Of a stretch of DNA of 5,062 nt, positions 1 to 5,062 are shown piece after piece. The notes below the pieces were generated by a model, which saw nothing but the letters and a program-made list of their open reading frames with translations, was not told the DNA's origin and did not search any database. The DNA comes from an uncultured bacterium. Lineage in GTDB: Bacteria > Desulfobacterota > Desulfobulbia > Desulfobulbales > Desulfobulbaceae. The DNA lies in the NCBI GenBank assembly GCA_903896915.1, contig CAITZN010000060.1, positions 1 to 5,062 on the forward strand, written 5' to 3'. The position numbers were made by a program, and so were the translations under genes. Position 1 is the first letter of the stretch. Each line of letters begins with the position of its first letter.

Positions 1-392
1 TCAAAAGGGCAAACAGGGAGTGCACAGCGCTCAAATCCAAACTTCTGAAAAAACTTAGGGCTGCCCAAAACAAAGATTGCGCTGTTTTTGATTTCCTCCT
101 GCCGCAAGGCAAAACGAAGTAGCTCGGAACCAATCCCCTGATTTTGCATCTGCAGTTTTACGGCGAGCGGTGCCAGGTGCAATCCGCACTCGGTTGTGCC
201 ATCATAGGCCTTTGAAAAGGCAATATAGGCAGTGACCGTGTCGCGATGCAGACACACCCATTCCTGCAGAACCCTCCCCTTTGCATGCAATGTTTCAAAG
301 AGTTGCACTTCATATTTGCTCCGTGGGAAGGCCTGCTGCAACAAAGCGGCAACCTTTGGATAATATTCCGGGGTAAGTCTACGAATTTTCAT
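1..392 (-). CDS. GNAT-family N-acetyltransferase, YhbS-like (C-terminus cut off by window edge)
   Basis: The frame opens at an ATG at 392-390 and runs without a stop to base 1, giving 130 visible residues. The N-terminus (MKIRRLTPEYYPKVAALLQQ) has the usual GNAT first strand and helix. Residues 74-97 carry the acetyl-CoA pyrophosphate-binding motif A: the strand LAPLAV, then Q83-x-x-G86-x-G88 followed by SELLRFAL. Residues 106-121 (IFVLGSPKFFQKFGFE) match the motif-B strand and the aromatic pair plus FGF typical of YhbS-type (COG3153) proteins. The family moves an acetyl group from acetyl-CoA to an amine; the substrate cannot be told from sequence. YhbS-type proteins are usually about 165-180 residues, so roughly the last 40 are missing. 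In-frame upstream codons hold no ATG/GTG/TTG before a TAA at 434-432, which fixes this start, although no Shine-Dalgarno sequence precedes it (the preceding bases are pyrimidine-rich). It lies 139 bp downstream of the kinase gene on the same strand. The GNAT assignment is firm; the subfamily is likely. Confidence 0.85.
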   Translation of the reverse strand, partial: MKIRRLTPEYYPKVAALLQQAFPRSKYEVQLFETLHAKGRVLQEWVCLHRDTVTAYIAFSKAYDGTTECGLHLAPLAVKLQMQNQGIGSELLRFALRQEEIKNSAIFVLGSPKFFQKFGFERCALPVCPF

Positions 393-531
393 TGAGGAGA
401 TTTGCCGTTGAAATAGAATGTTTTGGGATGATTAAAAATGCCTCCGGGGTCGTCCAGGTGGCTTGTATAGGGAAAAAAAGATATAAAAAAACAGCACTCG
501 AAATTGCCTTATTTGAACATACAAAGAGATC
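393..531. other. AT-rich intergenic gap between kinase gene and acetyltransferase gene
   Basis: These 139 bp hold no convincing gene. Read on the minus strand, they contain a weak possible stem at 508-493 (GGCA / TGCT, 8-base loop, one wobble pair) followed after one base by seven T at 491-485. This could be a poor intrinsic terminator for the kinase operon. A second seven-T run is at 479-473. Just downstream, TATACA at 469-464 resembles a -10 box about 70 bases before the acetyltransferase ATG, but no good -35 hexamer sits at the right distance. A further imperfect stem, CCACC / GGAGG with an A-A mismatch, precedes a T5 run nearer the acetyltransferase start. None of these is strong enough to call separately. 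Confidence 0.4.
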
Positions 532-3500
532 TCAGCTGCCCAGCGCTAGCCGGACCTTTTCGGACAGACTCTGCACCGTAAATGGCTTCTGGACAAAAGC
601 CACTTTTTGATCGAGCACACCATGCTGCCCGATGACATTGCTGGAATATCCCGACATAAACAGTACTTTCAGCTCCGGCCGCGTCTCCCTGAGCAGATGA
701 ATCAGCTCCATGCCGTTCATCCCCGGCATAACGACGTCGGTCAGCAGTAGATCGAGGTTACCCTGGTATTCCCTGGCTATTTCGATACAGCGCTCAGGGC
801 TCTCCGCTACAAGCACGTTATACCCGAAACTTTCGAGCATATCGCACACAAGCAACCTGACTATTTCGCTGTCCTCTGCCACCAGAATTGTTTCCGATCC
901 GGAAACGACCATATTGCCACGAGACAAGGACGGTTCCTCCAGCACACCCTCCTCGGCCACTCGCGGCAGAAACACCTTGAACACGCTCCCCCTATCTCTC
1001 TCGGAATAGACGTAAATGGAGCCACCATGCTGTTTGACGATGCCGTAAACGGTCGAAAGGCCAAGTCCGGTACCCTTGCCCAGTTCCTTGGTAGTAAAAA
1101 AGGGTTCGAAAATATGGGCTGTCATCTTCTCGTCCATACCACTGCCAGTATCGCTCACCGCCAGCATGACATAAGGTCCCGGAGAAATCTCAGCATGGCT
1201 TGCCGCATAGGATGCATCAAGATCGATATTCTTAACCTCGATCGTTAGCCTGCCGCCTTCGGGCATAGCGTCCTGGGCATTGACCGACAGATTGAGCAAT
1301 ACCAGTTCGATCTGCCCCGCATCGATCCGCACCTTGCCCAATGAGGGGGCAATCACGATATCGATCTGGATGTTCTCGCGGATCGTTCGATGCAGAATTT
1401 CTTCAAACTGGCGGACAATATCACCCAAATCCAAAGTTTTGAGCTCGATGATCTGCTTTCGGCTGAAAGTGAGCAAACGATGCGTTAAATCTTTGGCACG
1501 GTCTGCGGCCTCCTTCACTTGCTGAAGCCGCTTGCGCCGAGGGTCATCCTCAGAAAACCCTCTGACCAGCATTTCGGTGTATCCGAGAATTGGGGTCAGC
1601 AGGTTGTTGAAATCATGCGCCACCCCGCCAGCCAACAATCCAACGCACTCCATTTTCTGGGATTGGATAAATTGCTGTTCCAGTTTCTTCTCAGCGGTGA
1701 TATCGCGGGCCATGCCGATGAACCCGGTCAAGAGGCCGGCCTCGCTGTGCATGGCGGTGACGGTCAGGGAAACTGTTAGACGGGATCCGTCCTTATGGAT
1801 GTAGGTCCACTCACGGGTCTCGGTTTCACCCCGACGGGCAGCAGCAACCAACACCTCGAATCCGGGTTCGATTCCTAATTCCTCTGCCCGGACGACGATC
1901 TCTTCGGGGGCATGAATCATCTCCGTGGTTGCTTTGTCGACAACCTCTTCGGCACTGTAGCCGAGCATCAACTCCGCGCCTTCGTTAAAGACCTTGATGA
2001 TGCCATCCTGGTCGGTGCCGATAATAGAGTATCCAGTGGCGGCGTGAAGAACGGATCTAAAACGCTCGTTCGCCTCACGAATCGCCGATTCCGCCCGCTT
2101 ACGCTCGATGATCCGCCACATCCCTTCCATCAAAAGGATCAGTTGCTGGACGTCGCTCTCGTTATATTCCTCGTCTTTGTTGCCAACCCCTGCCACCAGG
2201 ACGATTTTACCCCCCACCTGCAACGGCACGTTCATATGCCGTTTAAGAACTACATGCCCTGCTGGACACCCTTTTTTCAGGGGATTGGGGGCAGCATAGT
2301 CGTTGGTTATAATCGGCTGGCGTTGCCGAACCGCCTCACCCCACAACCCGGAAGAGGCAATGGGGAAATGGAGCACATCAGCACTTACATGGCACTCGGG
2401 CATGACATTGCGGGACCAGACCTGCACCTGCATTACGGTCTCGTCATCATCCATTAATCCTAAATATCCAATTTCACTCCTGGTCAGCCGGACGACCTCT
2501 GCAAAGACATACTCCATGATTTCCTGGAGAGAATCCTCGCCCATCTGGTTGATTCGCAGCAAGGCCTGCAACCGTTCAGCGTTGAGTTTGAGCGACGATT
2601 CCGCCCGCTTACGCTCGGTGATATCACGAATGGATTCGATAGCGCCAACAAGATTGCCCTTGCTGTCGAACAAAGGCCTGGCTATTCCCCAGAGAACAAG
2701 AGGCTCTCCTTTGACCGGTACGTCTGCCTCGGCAAGGAGACACTCCCCCTCTTTCCTCACAAAAAAATATTTCTGTCGGATCTCTTCATCCGACTTAAAC
2801 ACCAGGTCAATCAGAATCGGACGGCGTGTCCCGTAAAAGGGGACGCTGTAGGCATACTCACTCTGGCCCAGCATCGCTTCCGCCTTGACCCCAGTCATCT
2901 CCTCTATCGCCCGATTCCAGGCAATGACCCTGCCGTCAAGATCAATGGCAAAGGTCGCATCAGGCAAGAAATCGATAATTTGCGACAGACGCCTTTCAGA
3001 TTCCCGCAGCGCCTCTTCCTGCCGGTGACGATCAGTGATATCGCGAAGCGTTTCAATAGCACCGATGACAGTGCCCTTGGCATCATAGAGAGGGGCAGCT
3101 GTACCCAAAAGATAGACCTCATCTCTCTTGAAAGAACGAGTGTAAGCCTCGGCGATGAGCATCCCTTTGTCGCTCCTGATTCGAGGATAAAAGGAATTGG
3201 CTTCATCGGAAGGTTTCAGCAACAGGTCCACCAAAATCGGGCGCCTTTTTCCATAAAAAGGCAAGGCATATTCGTAATTTCCCTTTCCCAGCATATCTTC
3301 GGACTTGATGCCGGTGAATTCCTCGGCAGCCCGGTTCCAGATGATGACCTTACCCTCGAGATCTATAGCAAAAGTCGGATCCGGAAGCAGATCGATGATA
3401 TCTGCCAACCGCTGTTCGGAATCCTTAAGTGTTTCTTCTGTCTGTTTATGCCCTTTGATTTCCAGCTGAAGCGCCGCAGTGCGGACGGCCACGAGTTCTT

Positions 3501-3990
3501 CCAGGTGAGCCTCTTGTTTTCGCAACACCTCTTCCGCCTGCTCGCGTTCTAGTATTACCTGGCTGAGCTGCAGATTCCGGGCCTCCAGCTGTTGGTGCAG
3601 ATGTCGCAGCGAGAGGTGCGTTTCTATCCTTTTCAACATCTCCAATGGTTGGAACGGTTTGGTGATGAAATCAACCCCTCCGGCCTCAAAGCCCTTGACC
3701 TTGTCTGCCGTCTCATCAAGGGCGCTGACAAAGATCACCGGAATCGAGAGGTTCTTCTCGTCGGCCTTCAAACGGCGACAGACCTCATAACCGTCCATCT
3801 CCGGCATTCTCACGTCCAGGAGGATAAGATCCGGCGCTTCAGCCTCCACGGTTCTAAGCGCCATAGACCCGGACGATGCGGGGCGTACCTGGTAGCCGTA
3901 CCCTGAAAGAATCTCCGACAACAGCTTCAGGTTTGCTGGCACATCGTCAACAATCAAAATTCTGTATGGCTGCACAGGATTGTTCATCAT
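532..3990 (-). CDS. Soluble hybrid sensor histidine kinase, REC-PAS-PAS-GAF-PAS-HisKA-HATPase-REC
   Basis: This complete 1152-residue protein has no signal peptide or membrane segment, so it should sense in the cytoplasm. Domain order: receiver 1 at about 9-125 (acidic pair D15/D16, phosphoacceptor D59 in LLDVRMP, S89, K111); a charged coiled coil at 130-190; PAS-1 191-316; PAS-2 331-456; GAF 486-628; PAS-3 with PAC 640-766; a dimerisation/phosphoacceptor domain at about 779-846 with H792 in AHDFNN (the type typical of HPK4 kinases); and an HATPase at about 890-1010. The ATPase has an N box (N900, N904 in [11 protein letters not shown]), G1 DTGSG 947-951, F box FEPFFTT 961-967 and G2 GKGTGLGLS 971-979. 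Receiver 2 is at about 1034-1150 (E1039/D1040, D1085, S1113, K1135). All key catalytic residues are present, so kinase and both receivers should be active. The start is the first of two adjacent ATGs, directly after the TGA of the upstream kinase. No clear ribosome binding site is visible, which suggests translational coupling. The signal is unknown and no output domain is present. PAS-1 and PAS-2 look like an internal duplication. Confidence 0.95.
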   Translation of the reverse strand: MMNNPVQPYRILIVDDVPANLKLLSEILSGYGYQVRPASSGSMALRTVEAEAPDLILLDVRMPEMDGYEVCRRLKADEKNLSIPVIFVSALDETADKVKGFEAGGVDFITKPFQPLEMLKRIETHLSLRHLHQQLEARNLQLSQVILEREQAEEVLRKQEAHLEELVAVRTAALQLEIKGHKQTEETLKDSEQRLADIIDLLPDPTFAIDLEGKVIIWNRAAEEFTGIKSEDMLGKGNYEYALPFYGKRRPILVDLLLKPSDEANSFYPRIRSDKGMLIAEAYTRSFKRDEVYLLGTAAPLYDAKGTVIGAIETLRDITDRHRQEEALRESERRLSQIIDFLPDATFAIDLDGRVIAWNRAIEEMTGVKAEAMLGQSEYAYSVPFYGTRRPILIDLVFKSDEEIRQKYFFVRKEGECLLAEADVPVKGEPLVLWGIARPLFDSKGNLVGAIESIRDITERKRAESSLKLNAERLQALLRINQMGEDSLQEIMEYVFAEVVRLTRSEIGYLGLMDDDETVMQVQVWSRNVMPECHVSADVLHFPIASSGLWGEAVRQRQPIITNDYAAPNPLKKGCPAGHVVLKRHMNVPLQVGGKIVLVAGVGNKDEEYNESDVQQLILLMEGMWRIIERKRAESAIREANERFRSVLHAATGYSIIGTDQDGIIKVFNEGAELMLGYSAEEVVDKATTEMIHAPEEIVVRAEELGIEPGFEVLVAAARRGETETREWTYIHKDGSRLTVSLTVTAMHSEAGLLTGFIGMARDITAEKKLEQQFIQSQKMECVGLLAGGVAHDFNNLLTPILGYTEMLVRGFSEDDPRRKRLQQVKEAADRAKDLTHRLLTFSRKQIIELKTLDLGDIVRQFEEILHRTIRENIQIDIVIAPSLGKVRIDAGQIELVLLNLSVNAQDAMPEGGRLTIEVKNIDLDASYAASHAEISPGPYVMLAVSDTGSGMDEKMTAHIFEPFFTTKELGKGTGLGLSTVYGIVKQHGGSIYVYSERDRGSVFKVFLPRVAEEGVLEEPSLSRGNMVVSGSETILVAEDSEIVRLLVCDMLESFGYNVLVAESPERCIEIAREYQGNLDLLLTDVVMPGMNGMELIHLLRETRPELKVLFMSGYSSNVIGQHGVLDQKVAFVQKPFTVQSLSEKVRLALGS
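2086..2107. repeat. 22-bp direct repeat, copy at 3' side of GAF module
   Basis: Bases 2086-2107 are identical to 2596-2617. On the coding (minus) strand both encode ERKRAES in the helical linker; here the residues are 629-635, between GAF and PAS-3. The two copies are 510 bp apart, exactly 170 codons, so they are in frame with each other and bracket the GAF domain. Confidence 0.85.
2596..2617. repeat. 22-bp direct repeat, copy at 5' side of GAF module
   Basis: This is the second copy of the exact repeat at 2086-2107. It encodes residues 459-465 (ERKRAES) at the end of PAS-2, directly before the GAF module. One further substitution (2618 versus 2108) is followed by four more matching bases, after which the sequences diverge. 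Confidence 0.85.
2623..3420 (-). repeat. Tandem duplicated PAS modules with 420-bp pitch
   Basis: PAS-1 (3420-3043) and PAS-2 (3000-2623) of the 1152-residue kinase align from SEQRL (residue 191) and SERRL (residue 331) with a pitch of 140 codons. By hand count, 46 of the first 69 residues are identical and the alignment has no gap there. Shared blocks include LPD-x-TFAIDL, V-I-x-WNR and PFYG-x-RRPIL-x-DL. The C-terminal halves differ more. This is an internal duplication within one coding region, not a mobile repeat. Confidence 0.85.
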
Positions 3991-5062
3991 TCAGGTTATT
4001 TTGTTAGGAGTATCAGCAAGCAAGACAGTATCCTCAATCATTTTCAACAGACGCTCGTATTCAAATGTATGGACTAATCTTTTAAAAACAGCCCCGATGT
4101 CGGGATGCAATGCCCCGATCTCCTCGATCACTTCCAGAGTGCCGGCAGTATCGAGCCTAAGAACCGCTTGGTGCAGTTGGTTGCGCAAATCTTCCGGAAG
4201 AGTGCCCAGTTGTTCGGCGCTCAACTTCACGGTTTGGGTTTCCTCCTCCCCCTGCTTTCCTTCATAGAGATACCTCAATCCCAGATGTTTCGCCATAACC
4301 TCGAAAATTTCCTGTTCGCGATACGGCTTCCGCACCAAATCGTCACAACCGGCAGCCAGAATCGGTCCCCTATCCTCGGCCAAGGCGCTGGCTGTCACAG
4401 CTGCGATGGGGGTTGTCATTCCATTCTGAGTCGCTTTGATGAGCCGGGTCGCTTCCAGTCCGTCCATGACCGGCATGCGGATGTCCATCCAGATGAAATC
4501 GGGATGCCACTGGCTAAAGACTTCCACAGCCTCCCGACCATCAACAGCTTCACGGACATTACAACCAGCTATTTCAAGCAGCCTGATCAGCGGTGCCCGG
4601 TTTTCCTTCTTGTCGTCGACCACCAGAATGCGTGGGATCGGCTGTCCCGGCACCAAGCCGATAACCCGTTGCAGCGAATCCTTTCTCTTGAGGTCCGATT
4701 CATTGCCCTCTGCTATGGAAATCTCAACACGAAAAATAGCCCCTTCGCCCACTCGACTAGTCACAGTAATATCTCCTCCCATCAAGCGGGCATACTCACG
4801 ACTGATGGAGAGTCCCAGACCGCTTCCGCTCTGCGCTTGCCTGCCGCTAAACGTCTGTTCAAAATATCCGAAAGCCGTCTCCTGTTCCTCCTCTGCGATA
4901 CCCGGGCCGGTATCCTCTACCTCGGCGATCAGACGCATGTCGTCAGACGCCCGGTTTTTCACGGACACTCTGACGGTGACGCCTCCTCTTTCCGTGAATT
5001 TAACGGCGTTCCCCAGGAGGTTGATCAGTACCTGACGTAATTTGTTTTCATCGGTAACCGCA
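3991..5062 (-). CDS. Hybrid histidine kinase, C-terminal part (5' end beyond right edge)
   Basis: The frame is open from the right edge (first full codon 5061-5059) to a TGA at 3993-3991, giving 356 visible residues. Visible residues 4-23 are the N box of a histidine-kinase ATPase (DENKLRQVLINLLGNAVKFT). The G1 box DTGPGI is at 50-55, an F-box-like AFGYFEQTFSG at 63-73 and the G2 box GSGLGLS at 79-85. A receiver domain follows at about 143-262, with D149/D150, phosphoacceptor D193 in WMDIRMP, T223 and K245 in RKPY. Residues 280-343 form a predicted helical tail (starting LSAEQLGTLPEDLRNQL) of a kind often found at the end of hybrid kinases. It sits where an HPt domain could be but lacks the HPt histidine motif. 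The phosphoacceptor histidine domain and sensor region must lie upstream, outside the window. A GTG at 4968 could be mistaken for a start, but it falls inside the ATPase domain and homology continues through it to the edge. It overlaps nothing and abuts the next kinase gene with no gap, so the two should be co-transcribed. Confidence 0.93.
   Translation of the reverse strand, partial: AVTDENKLRQVLINLLGNAVKFTERGGVTVRVSVKNRASDDMRLIAEVEDTGPGIAEEEQETAFGYFEQTFSGRQAQSGSGLGLSISREYARLMGGDITVTSRVGEGAIFRVEISIAEGNESDLKRKDSLQRVIGLVPGQPIPRILVVDDKKENRAPLIRLLEIAGCNVREAVDGREAVEVFSQWHPDFIWMDIRMPVMDGLEATRLIKATQNGMTTPIAAVTASALAEDRGPILAAGCDDLVRKPYREQEIFEVMAKHLGLRYLYEGKQGEEETQTVKLSAEQLGTLPEDLRNQLHQAVLRLDTAGTLEVIEEIGALHPDIGAVFKRLVHTFEYERLLKMIEDTVLLADTPNKIT

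Noticed and set aside
158..352. 64-codon minus-strand frame starting at 352
   Set aside because: It is a shifted frame inside the acetyltransferase gene. The in-frame reading from 392 carries the GNAT motifs; this one carries none.
525..532. 8-bp palindrome at the kinase stop codon
   Set aside because: It is too short and lacks a loop and an adjacent T-run, so it is not a terminator.
392..610. 72-codon plus-strand frame covering the intergenic gap
   Set aside because: It starts at a TTG, overlaps the 3' end of the kinase gene antisense, and shows no recognisable motif or clear promoter.
2618..2627. 10-bp perfect palindrome that could be an operator
   Set aside because: It lies inside the kinase coding region and arises from codons for the common RDIT linker motif; similar sequences occur after the other PAS domains.
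3991..4968. GTG at 4968 as the start of the first kinase
   Set aside because: The frame is open to the window edge, and the 31 residues upstream contain the N box of the same ATPase domain. The gene is truncated by the window, not started here.
4105..5040. 311-codon open frame on the plus strand
   Set aside because: It lies antisense to the ATPase and receiver domains of the first kinase, whose motifs are unambiguous. Its own translation shows no recognisable domain.

Overview
The window reads almost entirely from the minus strand. It holds three co-oriented genes, two of them cut by the window edges. The style is a mid-GC, signalling-rich, free-living bacterium. The particular PAS type (with a PFYG-x-RRPIL-DL signature), the GAF type with an NDY...GH...VP signature, and multi-domain soluble hybrid kinases are common in Desulfuromonadales/Geobacter-like Deltaproteobacteria. 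That assignment is inference from domain style, not a database match.

Layout in the direction of transcription (right to left): (1) 5062-3991 is the 3' part of a hybrid histidine kinase. Only the ATPase domain, one receiver domain and a C-terminal helical tail are inside the window; the true start and sensor/dimerisation part lie beyond the right edge. (2) 3990-532 is a complete 1152-residue soluble hybrid kinase with the order REC - coiled coil - PAS - PAS - GAF - PAS - HisKA - HATPase - REC. Its ATG directly abuts the TGA of gene 1, so the two form a tightly coupled unit. (3) After a 139-bp AT-rich gap comes the start of a GNAT acetyltransferase of the YhbS type (392 to beyond base 1), lacking its C-terminus.

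How they may work together: gene 1 provides a kinase with its own receiver. Gene 2 begins with an intact receiver and ends with another, so it could accept phosphate from gene 1 (or another source), process soluble signals through its PAS/GAF domains, and pass phosphate on. No DNA-binding response regulator, histidine phosphotransfer protein or other output is encoded in the window, so the end of the pathway is unknown. The acetyltransferase has no evident link with the kinases beyond its orientation.

The most notable sequence structures are a near-duplicate PAS pair with an exact 140-codon pitch, and a 22-bp exact direct repeat, in frame, that brackets the GAF module. Both suggest growth of the sensor by modular duplication and recombination. 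I found no RNA genes, mobile elements, CRISPR arrays or clearly novel system.
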